Shown here: piece after piece, positions 55,336 through 63,219 of the stretch
Layout: each line of letters begins with the position of its first letter
How positions within the stretch are numbered: the stretch's first letter is position 1
Assembly: GCF_009759685.1 (NCBI RefSeq)
Contig: NZ_CP046654.1
Span: 2,976,001-3,040,000, forward strand
Direction: 5' to 3'
DNA: 64,000 nt
DNA from: Acinetobacter baumannii
GTDB lineage: Bacteria > Pseudomonadota > Gammaproteobacteria > Pseudomonadales > Moraxellaceae
The notes under the pieces: model-generated
The model's input: only the letters and a program-made list of their open reading frames with translations
What the model was told of the DNA's origin: nothing
The model's database searches: none
Program-made: the position numbers and the translations under genes

Positions 55336-55626
55336 TTAGTGTTTGCTCGCACTCAATTGGCACTGCTGCATTGTTTGATTCATGGTTTCTACAAAGTTCA
55401 TTTTTGCATCAATATTTTGCAAACTTAATTTTGGTAAACTTTCTACAAATTGAGGTGAATAATGCTGCTCTAAAGAATTATAAATACAATTACACGCTGA
55501 AAGGTCATGTCCGGCCCATACACAACGCGTATTAAATTCATTTTTACTCATTGGCCTGCACCCCATCAAATTTAAAACACCTATTGTCAGAAGGCTCACC
55601 AAAACAAAACGATAGAGAAAAAACAT
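55336..55626 (-). CDS. small cysteine-containing lipoprotein
   Basis: 96 residues. The N-terminus MFFLYRFVLVSLLTIGVLNLMGC is a lipoprotein signal with lipobox LMGC. The mature part has three further Cys (CVWAGHDLSACNC), an N-x-C-I-Y-N segment and one near the C-terminus (QQCQLS), suggesting disulphides. No family was recognised. It is tail-to-tail with the LysR gene and ends two bases from it. Confidence 0.6.
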   Translation of the reverse strand: MFFLYRFVLVSLLTIGVLNLMGCRPMSKNEFNTRCVWAGHDLSACNCIYNSLEQHYSPQFVESLPKLSLQNIDAKMNFVETMNQTMQQCQLSASKH

Positions 55627-56594
55627 TCTTGTTACTCTTCATGGGTTGTTGTTATCGTTAAGTGATGTTGATAGAAGTTTTAATCTTTATGTGATTTTGA
55701 ATACATAAAACTTCTGCCCCAATCTTGTATGTCAAGATGGGTACACAAAAAGATTAAGTAAAAATTTTTCGAACTCTATAGTAGCTAGTTCTTTTAAACA
55801 GAGGATGAGAAAGAACTCTAAGAAATGACTGCTTGAGTAAAAGAGGTTGAATGTAAGTAGGTTTAATAAAAGAATTTAAAAAATATAGAATAATAGTCAT
55901 GAGTGACTCCTTGGTTAAAAGAAGTTATGCCCACTCATTGCTCATTATTATGGTGGCGAAACGAAAGAGGGTTAGCAGACTGATACCTAAGAAACCAGCA
56001 CACCCAAGGGTGTCCCACTCCCGTTCCTCCATCAAAGGTACGAGGGGCGTCACACCAAAAAACGTGTTTTTAGTGCACTTAGGTAGACGGTCTGCTAAAA
56101 CCGACTGACAAAATTGGTCAGCGCGAGCATCATAAGCTGAGCATTGGGGTGGGTCAATTGCAAAAATAAAAGATTGATTTATATAACTTGATATAAATAT
56201 TTCACTGTTTTTATTTAGAAAATAGAAAAATTAAAAAATATAATATGAGTATAAATAATTTGAATATAAGTCACACTATTATTTTTTAATCTTATATATC
56301 AAATATTTATTAATTGTTTATTTGTATAGTATATCAATATCTCTAATTAGGTGTGTTGTTTGGCTAAACTATTTAATAATTCGAATTTTATAACATGACC
56401 AGAGTCTCCTAAACATTGCTTGCCAAAAAATAACCAAAATATCAATTGCAAGAAATATAATTTTATTAATCATAATTTTTGGTTTTTACAAAAGCTTGCA
56501 TAATCTACAAAAGTTAAGAGAACCACTGCGGTAGGCCAACATAAGATAATGTTATTCATAAACCTACATTTTAATATTTATAAAGGTGATTTAA
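55627..56594. other. long AT-rich non-coding stretch with a structured RNA candidate
   Basis: 968 bp between the small lipoprotein genes. It is far more AT-rich than its surroundings except for 55930-56153, which is GC-richer and highly self-complementary (listed separately). A hairpin AGTTCTTT / AAAGAACT lies at 55787-55817. No other gene-like feature was seen. Confidence 0.65.
55930..56153 (+). ncRNA. structured RNA candidate, possibly of the C4-antisense-like Acinetobacter sRNA group
   Basis: Nested complementary segments: CCCAC (55930-55934) with GTGGG (56149-56153) and TGCTC (55939-55943) with GAGCA (56139-56143); TTAGCAGAC (55972-55980) with GTCTGCTAA (56090-56098); ACCTAAG (55985-55991) with CTTAGGT (56078-56084); inner hairpin ACACCC-AA-GGGTGT at 56000-56013; and CTGAC/GTCAG at 56105-56121. 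The nesting fits a multi-branched RNA better than a protein gene; the 69-codon frame across it reads as low-complexity basic sequence. Acinetobacter is known, as I recall, to carry many sRNAs related to phage C4 RNA; membership here is a guess and strand is not proven. Confidence 0.5.
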
Positions 56595-56738
56595 ATGGTA
56601 AGAATCTTTTGTGCAGTAAGTATGGTGTTGGCAATTGCTATGGGTATGAGTGCTTGCCAAGATCGTAATTCAAGAAATGACGGCATGCATGAAGCAAGTG
56701 ATCCAGCTACATCTCATGACATGAATAAAAACTCGTAA
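56595..56738 (+). CDS. small entericidin-like lipoprotein
   Basis: 47 codons, shorter than a typical gene call. AAGGTGAT sits four bases before the ATG. The start MVRIFCAVSMVLAIAMGMSAC is a lipoprotein signal with lipobox MSAC, leaving a mature part of about 27 hydrophilic residues rich in Asp, Asn, Ser and His. This is the layout of entericidin A/B family peptides, which are stress-induced and lie in the cell envelope. A strong terminator follows 16 bases after the stop. The lipoprotein call is solid; the entericidin link is by resemblance. Confidence 0.72.
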   Translation: MVRIFCAVSMVLAIAMGMSACQDRNSRNDGMHEASDPATSHDMNKNS

Positions 56739-56754
56739 TAGATTAGCTTCTTTC

Positions 56755-56784
56755 AAAAGCCTACTTTATTAGTAGGCTTTTTTA
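56755..56784 (+). terminator. rho-independent terminator of the small lipoprotein gene
   Basis: AAAAGCCTACT pairs perfectly with AGTAGGCTTTT around TTATT, running into T residues. Confidence 0.88.
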
Positions 56785-56887
56785 ATCGTTATTTTATATA
56801 AAAAATATAATTTAATAATAATGAAATATATAAAAATATAAAATTAATCAAGTATTTATTTTATTTTTACAATTTGGAGAATTTGTT

Positions 56888-56921
56888 GTTACCGTTTTGT
56901 TGCAATCTTAAGTTACCGTTT
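56888..56921 (+). promoter_or_regulatory. direct repeat upstream of the unknown gene at 57008
   Basis: GTTACCGTTT occurs at 56888-56897 and again at 56912-56921, 24 bp apart, in the otherwise plain 269-bp AT-rich gap. Paired direct repeats of this size are typical of response-regulator sites; the binder is unknown. Confidence 0.4.
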
Positions 56922-57007
56922 CAAAAAGTTAATAAAACAAACACAATAGCTTACTTATATTCATCCAAAATTCATTTTAGTAAGAGCGAACTATAAAAGG
57001 TAAGGAT

Positions 57008-57436
57008 ATGCCCCAATATTTAAAAATAGCTGAGAAAATATATCAAAATGTTAAAGAAAAAAAAGGCTTTACGGATGATCCGATGGAAGATCTTAATAAT
57101 TTGATGATTGAACTCAGACAAGAAATAAAGGGGACAAAATTAAAGCTTTTATATAATTATATTGATTTTGCCGAAATACTCATTAAACCTTTGCAAGAGT
57201 CAAAAATTAAATTGGATTTAAGTCTTATTTCTAAAAGTAAAAATACTCAGGAGTTTGTCCTTTGGCTTGCTGGTTTTATTGAGCGAATTACCACAGGTGG
57301 ACAAGAAAAATTACCTCCAATTCGAGCTAAAATTACTTTACCCGCCTATGCCTATGAAGAAACTTACCCTTCGCAGAAAAAGCCTGTAAATAATGGGGAA
57401 GAAATAATTGAATATTTTAAGAAAAATCAAAGTTAA
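57008..57436 (+). CDS. hypothetical protein
   Basis: 142 residues, not recognised. Preceded by AAGGTAAGG and followed by a good terminator, so it is likely expressed alone. No signal peptide or membrane helix; the N-terminal half is helical and charged (YLKIAEKIYQNVKEKKGFTDDPMEDLNNLMIELRQEI), and the C-terminal part holds prolines and ends EEIIEYFKKNQS. Cytoplasmic by appearance. The neighbours are stress-type genes, but no function can be given. Confidence 0.65.
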   Translation: MPQYLKIAEKIYQNVKEKKGFTDDPMEDLNNLMIELRQEIKGTKLKLLYNYIDFAEILIKPLQESKIKLDLSLISKSKNTQEFVLWLAGFIERITTGGQEKLPPIRAKITLPAYAYEETYPSQKKPVNNGEEIIEYFKKNQS

Positions 57437-57448
57437 TTTTGATGAAAG

Positions 57449-57482
57449 GCCTGACCTGATTATCTAGTCAGGCTTTATTTTT
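57449..57482 (+). terminator. rho-independent terminator of the gene at 57008
   Basis: GCCTGAC pairs perfectly with GTCAGGC around eleven bases, followed by TTTATTTTT. Confidence 0.8.
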
Positions 57483-57522
57483 GATAAGACCGCTATGATG
57501 AGTAATATTTAAGGTAGTACGT

Positions 57523-57744
57523 ATGTTTGTATATTTTACAGATGGAACTTGCATTAATGATTCTGAGATTTATGGCGTAAAAGCCAAGTATGAGCAAAAT
57601 AAGTATGTAGTGGAAGTCACTATTAAACCGACACATGTACTCGCTACAACACCGAGTGTACAATTTAAAAAAGAAGTTTTTGATGATCCAAATTTAGCAA
57701 ATCAATATCTTAGTCATAATTTTAATATGCCACCATTTTTTTAA
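57523..57744 (+). CDS. hypothetical protein
   Basis: 73 residues, not recognised. AAGG lies eight bases before the ATG. The sequence MFVYFTDGTCINDSEIYGVKAKYEQNKYVVEVTIKPTH suggests a small beta-rich cytoplasmic protein, ending in a proline/phenylalanine tail (MPPFF). It lies between the hypothetical gene at 57008 and a leftward gene. No function is proposed. Confidence 0.5.
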   Translation: MFVYFTDGTCINDSEIYGVKAKYEQNKYVVEVTIKPTHVLATTPSVQFKKEVFDDPNLANQYLSHNFNMPPFF

Positions 57745-57762
57745 TGCTCATAATGTTACGAC

Positions 57763-57804
57763 AATAAAAAAGCCTATTTCCCAGGGCCAATAGGAAATAA
57801 GCTT
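57763..57804 (-). terminator. rho-independent terminator of the leftward gene at 57829
   Basis: A 12-bp stem with one G-T pair (57770-57781 with 57793-57804) is followed on the minus strand by TTTTTTATT, 25 bases past the stop. Confidence 0.75.
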
Positions 57805-57828
57805 ATAGCTATGGACCTTTTGAGGATG

Positions 57829-58146
57829 TTACATATCATCCCATGCATCTTTAATCGCTTGTTTAGCGTGTTCCCATTTTAGGCGGGACTCAGCTTTTAG
57901 TTCTTCCCATTTTTGCTGCAAGCTGCCTTCCATATCTTCAAACTGAGTTCCTTCTTTAGATTCAGAACGAGCTCGATGACCAAGTTCATAAGCTGCAGAG
58001 AAATCACGATCATAATCTAGATCTGGTGTAGTTAATTGCGCTTCTTGATAATAAGGTCGAGTAAGATAGCTTTCGCGCCAGCGAGAGTCAGAATAGTTAT
58101 GATCGCCAGCTACCAATTGAGCATGATCTGTATTTTGATCTGTCAT
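57829..58146 (-). CDS. small acidic hydrophilic protein, probable stress protein
   Basis: 105 residues with no hydrophobic core, many Asp, Glu, Gln, Ser and Tyr, and a C-terminal Trp-containing helix (QQKWEELKAESRLKWEHAKQAIKDAWDDM). GAGGGAA precedes the start. Hydrophilic, probably helical or disordered proteins of this kind are linked with desiccation and envelope stress in Acinetobacter, but I cannot name the family. It lies in a cluster with the Q/N-rich protein, katE and the short-chain dehydrogenase, and carries its own terminator. Confidence 0.7.
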   Translation of the reverse strand: MTDQNTDHAQLVAGDHNYSDSRWRESYLTRPYYQEAQLTTPDLDYDRDFSAAYELGHRARSESKEGTQFEDMEGSLQQKWEELKAESRLKWEHAKQAIKDAWDDM

Positions 58147-58190
58147 CAGAATTCCCTCATATTTTATTGAATTTTATGCTTATATTTTGA

Positions 58191-58218
58191 TTTAGGAAGG
58201 TGAGGTCACCTTCCTAAA
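58191..58218. repeat. perfect inverted repeat between the two hydrophilic protein genes
   Basis: TTTAGGAAGGTGA pairs perfectly with TCACCTTCCTAAA around two bases. It lies 33 bp after the stop of the Q/N-rich gene and before the start region of the gene at 57829. It is likely the 3' end hairpin of the former, though T residues after it are few. Confidence 0.55.
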
Positions 58219-58251
58219 TGATCGACCGCATCAAAGAACAACTACAAACGA

Positions 58252-58473
58252 TTAACGTTGTTGGTTGTTATTTGAGTTTTGTTGGCCAGAATCTTTTTGG
58301 TTAGATCCTTGTTGTTGGCCGCGGTTATCATTTTGCTGTTGTTGCTGGTTATTTTGTTGCTGTTGATCGTTTTGCTGTTGGTTACCGTGTTGCTGTTGAT
58401 TACGGTTGTCATTTTGCTGTTGTTGTTGCTGCTGATTATTGCGTTGATTTGCTTGATTATTAGTAGTGCTCAT
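58252..58473 (-). CDS. Gln/Asn-rich low-complexity protein (hydrophilin-like)
   Basis: 73 residues made almost wholly of Gln, Asn, Arg, Asp and Gly in repeated blocks (NQQQQQQQNDNRNQQQH, NQQQNDQQQQNNQQQQQNDN). No fold is expected; the chain is intrinsically disordered. GAGG eight bases before the ATG argues for translation. Such proteins match the general picture of Acinetobacter hydrophilins that guard against drying, regulated by BfmR; that link is inferred. The leucine-rich frame on the opposite strand is a shadow of the CAG/AAC repeats. Confidence 0.7.
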   Translation of the reverse strand: MSTTNNQANQRNNQQQQQQQNDNRNQQQHGNQQQNDQQQQNNQQQQQNDNRGQQQGSNQKDSGQQNSNNNQQR

Positions 58474-58757
58474 TTTTAATACCTCATATCAATTATGACG
58501 ATGTGTTTTATCTGAGAGCTTCAGATAGGGTTATTAAAACATGTAGATTTTAAATGTGTAGGGTAGGGGTGTTACCCTATATTTAACTGTAAACTTAAAA
58601 TTTATAAATTTTAAATAACTTGCTGATTTTTAATGTATATAATTTTATGTCATAAACATTATTAATATGAACATTTAAAAAATTACATTTCAGCACATAA
58701 TATTTAAGAAAGATAATAAATATTTCTAAATGTATATTTGTTAACTTTTATATAAAA
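58474..58757. other. AT-rich gap upstream of the Q/N-rich gene
   Basis: 284 bp. It holds the promoter region of the leftward Q/N-rich gene with an inverted repeat TAGGGTA (58559-58565) and TACCCTA (58573-58579), a candidate operator 86 bp before the start. The rest, towards the CinA-like gene stop, shows nothing recognisable. Confidence 0.4.
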
Positions 58758-59237
58758 TTAACGCCTTTTGTCTTCTAATATAATAAGTTTTATATCTTGA
58801 GTAACATAGTAAATCAACTTTCTTAGTTTTAAAAAGGCAGGCCCCCTTAAAACACGTCTAAAATTATAAAAATTATTTTTATAATATATTGAGTAAAAGA
58901 AAGTACCTACAGGTTTTTCTGGTGTTTCAGAGCCGCCTTTTTTCAAAAGACCTGTGCAGGCAACATACAGGTCAGCATGTAAAAGTTCTTTACCTTTATT
59001 AATCATTTCAACAGTTACTTGCATTGATTCTGCAGTATATTTTTCAATAAGCTCTTCTGAAATATGTAAGGTATTTTCCTTTACGCGAAGGTCGTAACTC
59101 ACAAGGCTTCCAATCAGAATATCGCCTGAATAAGGACTTAAAGAGAAACGATAAGCAAGGTAGCCCGCAGAGGCACTTTCAAAAAATGCAATTTTAATTT
59201 TTTCCTTTGCTAATAATTCGCAACATTTATTGAACAT
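58758..59237 (-). CDS. stand-alone CinA C-terminal domain (NMN amidase-like)
   Basis: 159 residues. It carries the CinA/PncC C-terminal pattern: FESASAGYLAYRFS in place of the usual ESCTGG loop, with the serine kept; VSYDLRVK keeping the Tyr and Lys seen in PncC; and GGSETPEKPVGTFFYS. Without the N-terminal competence domain it would be a nicotinamide mononucleotide amidase that recycles NAD by-products. The altered Cys/Thr/Gly loop means activity is not assured. GGGAG precedes the start. It lies in the stress gene cluster, as CinA-type genes often do in Acinetobacter. Confidence 0.78.
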   Translation of the reverse strand: MFNKCCELLAKEKIKIAFFESASAGYLAYRFSLSPYSGDILIGSLVSYDLRVKENTLHISEELIEKYTAESMQVTVEMINKGKELLHADLYVACTGLLKKGGSETPEKPVGTFFYSIYYKNNFYNFRRVLRGPAFLKLRKLIYYVTQDIKLIILEDKRR

Positions 59238-59552
59238 TTTAAATCTCCCTACAATTGTTTTTAAAATGTTATAAAACTATTTAATTGTTTGCTTTGTTAT
59301 TTTTTTAATGTTTATAATTTTGATGGTGAAGTTAATGTAAAATTGGATTAAGATTTGCAAATTTTATATAAAAACAGCAGCTTAAATAATACTAAAAGTT
59401 TAAATGTAATTTTGCGTTATTTTATATGTCTATGAATTTTTTAGATTTATTGTATTTACCTTGTTTTTTAATAACGCAAAATAACAAACTTAAAACTCGA
59501 TTATAGTTAGGGTGACGTATGGTAATTGATATCTCACAAACGGAGAATGAAA
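59238..59552. other. promoter region of the iron-redox protein gene
   Basis: 315-bp AT-rich stretch upstream of the gene at 59553, divergent from the CinA-like gene. It contains a pair of perfect 13-bp inverted copies (listed separately). No other feature was seen. Confidence 0.5.
59409..59482. repeat. 13-bp inverted copies 48 bp apart, candidate regulatory sites
   Basis: ATTTTGCGTTATT at 59409-59421 and its exact reverse complement AATAACGCAAAAT at 59470-59482. The centre distance of 61 bp is about six helical turns, so one protein could bind both copies on the same face. Confidence 0.5.
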
Positions 59553-60962
59553 ATGCCTGTTGTAGTGAAAAAACGATTATTAGACTTATTACAAGATAAT
59601 CAACAAAATTATTATGAATTGTTTGTTTTTTTCCTTGATCCTGATGTTTCTAGCTTTGAGAAAGAGAAAAAGGCTAGAGATTTTCTTGCTAAAGAGATAG
59701 ATAAACTAGAGATGAAGGAAATAGATTTTCCTTCGGATATCAATTTGATTAAGGCATGGTGTGAAAACGATAATAAAAAAAATTGTCAGGAATTTCAGGC
59801 GTATTTAAATCGTAGACAATCTGGTCAAGATAGAGAGTATTTTAAGAACGTCGCTCAGGCATTTGAGTTTTTAATAAAGGTGTCTCCAACCAAAAAAGTA
59901 GACGGTGCATGGCTATATAGCTCAGTGCATTATTGGAATGATCCTATTTTTCATGAATTAATTATTACTTATCTCGAAGAGCTTGGGTTAGGTGAGCCAA
60001 AAGCAAACCATGTCTGTATCTATGATGACCTTTTACGCAGTCTAGGGCTAGACAGTTTCGATCTGCTTTTAGAAGACGAGTATTATCATCAAGCAGTTGT
60101 GCAGCTTGCTCTGGGTTATGCGCCTCCTGAGTTTATTCCCGAGATTGTGGGTTTTAATTTAGGCTATGAGCAGTTACCACTGCATCTTTTAATTTCCAAT
60201 TATGAGCTTGCTGAATTAGGTATTGATTCTAAATACTTTAATCTTCATATCACTATCGACAATATTGACAATGGTCATGCCTATAAAGCCATTAAAGTTA
60301 TTGAAGATATTTATAATAAATATAGAGATAAAGAACTATTCTTGACCAAGCTAAAACATGGTTTTGCCCTTAATAATCATGGGGTATCCTCTTCAAACAT
60401 TATAAAAAATTTAAATACTGAAGACTTTGTCCATAGAATTTTCAAAAGAAAGGCGCTTGTCGGTCAGTTAATTCATAACGAAACCAGACAGTTTGGGTGC
60501 AAGACCATTAATCAATGGTTATCCAATCCCGATGACATTGCAGGTTTAATCACTCATTTAACTGATCACAAATGGATTAAGTTTAATACCGACCCTGAAC
60601 AGAGCGTATTCTGGCGAATGATTAATGAAGAAAATGGAAAAATGTTTGGGGTGTTTAACCCTGTAGAGCGCCAAATTATTCATGACTGGATTGCTGGTAG
60701 TGATCATTCTTCTAGCTTCTTGGCATACAGCAGAGAACTAAAGAATAGCCAGCGTATTCAGGACTATTTATTTAGTTATATCTCGGATGGCGAACTTGAT
60801 GCACTACAAGAGCGCGTCCAACAATCAAATGACCTTGCCATAAAAATTTGTAAACTTACTCCGTTTCTTGCCCCAGATTCTCATCATAAAAGTATTGGTC
60901 TTTGGAGTACTCGTAAATACGTAGAACTCCTTTTTCCTTATTTAGGTACGTTTAAAAACTAG
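59553..60962 (+). CDS. iron-containing redox enzyme family (haem-oxygenase-like fold) protein
   Basis: About 469 residues from the ATG at 59553, seven bases after GGAG; in-frame starts at 59526 (TTG) and 59547 have worse spacing. The middle holds DGAWLYSSVHYWNDPIFHELIITYLEELG, EDEYYHQAVVQLALGYAPPEFIPEIVGFNLGYEQLPLHLLISNYELAELGID and SKYFNLHITIDNIDNGHAYKAIKVIEDI, giving spaced Glu, Asp and His residues as in haem-oxygenase-like diiron proteins. Some members are oxygenases that desaturate or oxidise small molecules, but the role of this one is unknown. A neighbour of katE on the same strand, 54 bp upstream of it. Confidence 0.7.
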   Translation: MPVVVKKRLLDLLQDNQQNYYELFVFFLDPDVSSFEKEKKARDFLAKEIDKLEMKEIDFPSDINLIKAWCENDNKKNCQEFQAYLNRRQSGQDREYFKNVAQAFEFLIKVSPTKKVDGAWLYSSVHYWNDPIFHELIITYLEELGLGEPKANHVCIYDDLLRSLGLDSFDLLLEDEYYHQAVVQLALGYAPPEFIPEIVGFNLGYEQLPLHLLISNYELAELGIDSKYFNLHITIDNIDNGHAYKAIKVIEDIYNKYRDKELFLTKLKHGFALNNHGVSSSNIIKNLNTEDFVHRIFKRKALVGQLIHNETRQFGCKTINQWLSNPDDIAGLITHLTDHKWIKFNTDPEQSVFWRMINEENGKMFGVFNPVERQIIHDWIAGSDHSSSFLAYSRELKNSQRIQDYLFSYISDGELDALQERVQQSNDLAIKICKLTPFLAPDSHHKSIGLWSTRKYVELLFPYLGTFKN

Positions 60963-61016
60963 TTTTATAAACGTTTTCTACTTCAACCCCAAGTTTAACT
61001 TTCAAAAACATAGGTA

Positions 61017-63164
61017 ATGGACATGAACGACAATACTAAATCAACCAATAAAACAAGTGAAATGGCTGGTGCCGATGCAGCAAATAATAAAGCCAATACT
61101 ACCCAGAAAACTGAACAGTTAGACACAGTTAGAGATGATGCAACTAATGAAGCTTTAACCACAAATCAGGGGGTTAAAATAGCGGATAACCAAAATAGCT
61201 TAAGAGCGGGTATTCGTGGCTCGACTTTATTGGAAGATTTCATTTTAAGAGAAAAAATCACCCACTTTGACCATGAGCGTATACCTGAGCGTATTGTGCA
61301 TGCGCGTGGTGTAGGGGCACATGGTTATTTTCAGGCATATGAAGGAAACGAACGTTTAACCAAAGCTGGATTCTTGACAGACCCAACTATTCAGACGCCT
61401 ATTTTTGTACGTTTTTCAACAGTCCAAGGGCCTCGTGGTTCAGCCGATACTGTCCGTGATATTCGCGGTTTTGCCATTAAGTTTTATACCCAAGAAGGTA
61501 ACTTCGACTTGGTAGGAAATAACGCACCTGTCTTTTTTGTGCAAGACGGGATTAAATTTCCAGACTTTGTACATGCGGTAAAACCTGAACCGGACACAGA
61601 GATCCCAACAGGTGCAACTGCGCATGATACTTTCTGGGATTTTGTATCTTTAGTGCCCGAGTCAGCACATGCTGTAATTTGGGCGATGTCAGACCGTGCG
61701 ATTCCTCGTAACTTACGTTCGATCCAAGGTTTTGGTGTGCATACGTTCCGTTTAATTAATGCTGAAGGTAAATCACATTTTGTGAAATTTCACTGGACAC
61801 CAAAACAAGGTTTGAGTGCGCTGGTATGGGATGAAGCTCAAAAACTTGCGGGTAAAGATCCGGATTTCCACCGTCGTGATCTTTATGAAGCAATTGAGCA
61901 AGGTTTTTATCCAGAATGGGAACTCGGTGTGCAGATTGTCGAAGAAGAAGATGAAATGAACTTTGACTTCGATTTGCTGGACCCAACAAAAATTATTCCT
62001 GAAGAATTAGTACCTGTTACGCCAATTGGTCGATTCGTTTTAAATAGAAATGTAGACAACTTCTTTGCTGAAACAGAGCAGGTAGCTTTCTGTCCGGGTC
62101 ATGTAGTACCTGGTATTGATTTTACAGATGACCCACTTTTACAAGCCCGTCTATTTTCATACACAGATACCCAGTTAAGCCGTTTAGGCGGACCAAACTT
62201 CCACCAAATTCCGATTAACAAACCTGTGTGTCCATTCCATAACAATCAACGTGATGGTATTCATCAGCATACCATTCATAAAGGACAGGCTGCATATCAA
62301 CCAAACTCAATTGATGGAAATTGGCCAGTAGAAACACCGCCAGCGGCATCAAATGGTGGTTTTGAAAGTTATCCTGAAAAAATTAGTGGACATAAACTTC
62401 GTCAAAGAAGTGAGACGTTCTCTGATTATTTCTCTCAACCGCGACTATATTACAAAAGCCTTGCACCGCATGAACAAAAACATGTGGTCGATGCCTATAC
62501 TTTTGAATTAAGTAAAGTTCAAAGAAAGCATATTCGTGAGCGTCAAGTTCAACAAATTTTGGCTAATATCGACTTAGATTTGGCACGCCAAGTAGGGGCA
62601 AATTTAGGTATTGAAGTGCCTGACTTAACCCTAAACTATAAGAAAACAGCAGTTGAAAAATCTGCCAAGTTATCTTTTTTAGCTTTCCCACCTGAAGATA
62701 TTCAAGGTAGAAAAGTTGCCGTACTTATCCATAACATGGTGAAGTCTGACGCATTAGAAGCTATTAAAAACTGGGCAATTAAAGAAGGCGTAATCCTTCA
62801 CTTACTAGCGCCGAGCTTGGCTCCAGTCAAAGATCATAAAGATAACGTTATTGTGGCTGATGGCATGCAAATGTCTGAGCCTTCAATTGCCTATGATGCG
62901 GTAATTATTCCGGATGGCGATAACCTAAATACGGTTATGCAAGACGGGGTAGCTCGCCATTACTTACTCGAAGCTTATAAGCACTTAAAGCCAATCGTAT
63001 TTTTAGGTAATAAATCTGATTTGCTTGAACCATTAGGTTTAGTGGCGGATGAAGGAACTTTAATTGAAGATGAGTTCCAGCATGTTGCGGAAAAATTTAA
63101 GAACCTGATTAAAGCACACCGTGTTTGGTCACGAGAACAAATAGCCGCACATGTACCGGCTTAA
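61017..63164 (+). CDS. katE: large-subunit catalase (HPII type)
   Basis: 715 residues, the long clade 2 form. Catalytic His in [15 protein letters not shown], the Asn in [24 protein letters not shown], haem-pocket [26 protein letters not shown], and the haem Tyr in [22 protein letters not shown]. After about residue 565 comes the flavodoxin-like C-terminal domain ([27 protein letters not shown]). It breaks down hydrogen peroxide to water and oxygen and is the stress catalase of Acinetobacter. The start may be the ATG at 61017 or at 61023. A charged, Asn/Thr-rich leader of about 60 residues precedes the catalase core. Confidence 0.95.
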   Translation: MDMNDNTKSTNKTSEMAGADAANNKANTTQKTEQLDTVRDDATNEALTTNQGVKIADNQNSLRAGIRGSTLLEDFILREKITHFDHERIPERIVHARGVGAHGYFQAYEGNERLTKAGFLTDPTIQTPIFVRFSTVQGPRGSADTVRDIRGFAIKFYTQEGNFDLVGNNAPVFFVQDGIKFPDFVHAVKPEPDTEIPTGATAHDTFWDFVSLVPESAHAVIWAMSDRAIPRNLRSIQGFGVHTFRLINAEGKSHFVKFHWTPKQGLSALVWDEAQKLAGKDPDFHRRDLYEAIEQGFYPEWELGVQIVEEEDEMNFDFDLLDPTKIIPEELVPVTPIGRFVLNRNVDNFFAETEQVAFCPGHVVPGIDFTDDPLLQARLFSYTDTQLSRLGGPNFHQIPINKPVCPFHNNQRDGIHQHTIHKGQAAYQPNSIDGNWPVETPPAASNGGFESYPEKISGHKLRQRSETFSDYFSQPRLYYKSLAPHEQKHVVDAYTFELSKVQRKHIRERQVQQILANIDLDLARQVGANLGIEVPDLTLNYKKTAVEKSAKLSFLAFPPEDIQGRKVAVLIHNMVKSDALEAIKNWAIKEGVILHLLAPSLAPVKDHKDNVIVADGMQMSEPSIAYDAVIIPDGDNLNTVMQDGVARHYLLEAYKHLKPIVFLGNKSDLLEPLGLVADEGTLIEDEFQHVAEKFKNLIKAHRVWSREQIAAHVPA

Positions 63165-63166
63165 AT

Positions 63167-63206
63167 AAAAAAAGCCCTGAAAGTTTAAACGCTTTCAGGG
63201 CTTTTT
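63167..63206. terminator. bidirectional rho-independent terminator
   Basis: AGCCCTGAAAG (63173-63183) pairs perfectly with CTTTCAGGGCT (63192-63202) around eight bases, with A residues before and T after. It ends katE and the convergent short-chain dehydrogenase gene. Confidence 0.9.
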
Positions 63207-63219
63207 CTAACTTATGTTA

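Noticed and set aside
55899..56108. 69-codon open frame across the structured RNA region
   Set aside because: The translation is basic and low in complexity, there is no convincing ribosome site, and the bases are better explained by nested RNA stems.
58279..58479. Leucine/isoleucine-rich frame opposite the Q/N-rich gene, which looks like a membrane peptide
   Set aside because: It is the reverse complement of CAA/AAC repeats; the minus-strand gene has the ribosome site and a plausible stop-start layout.
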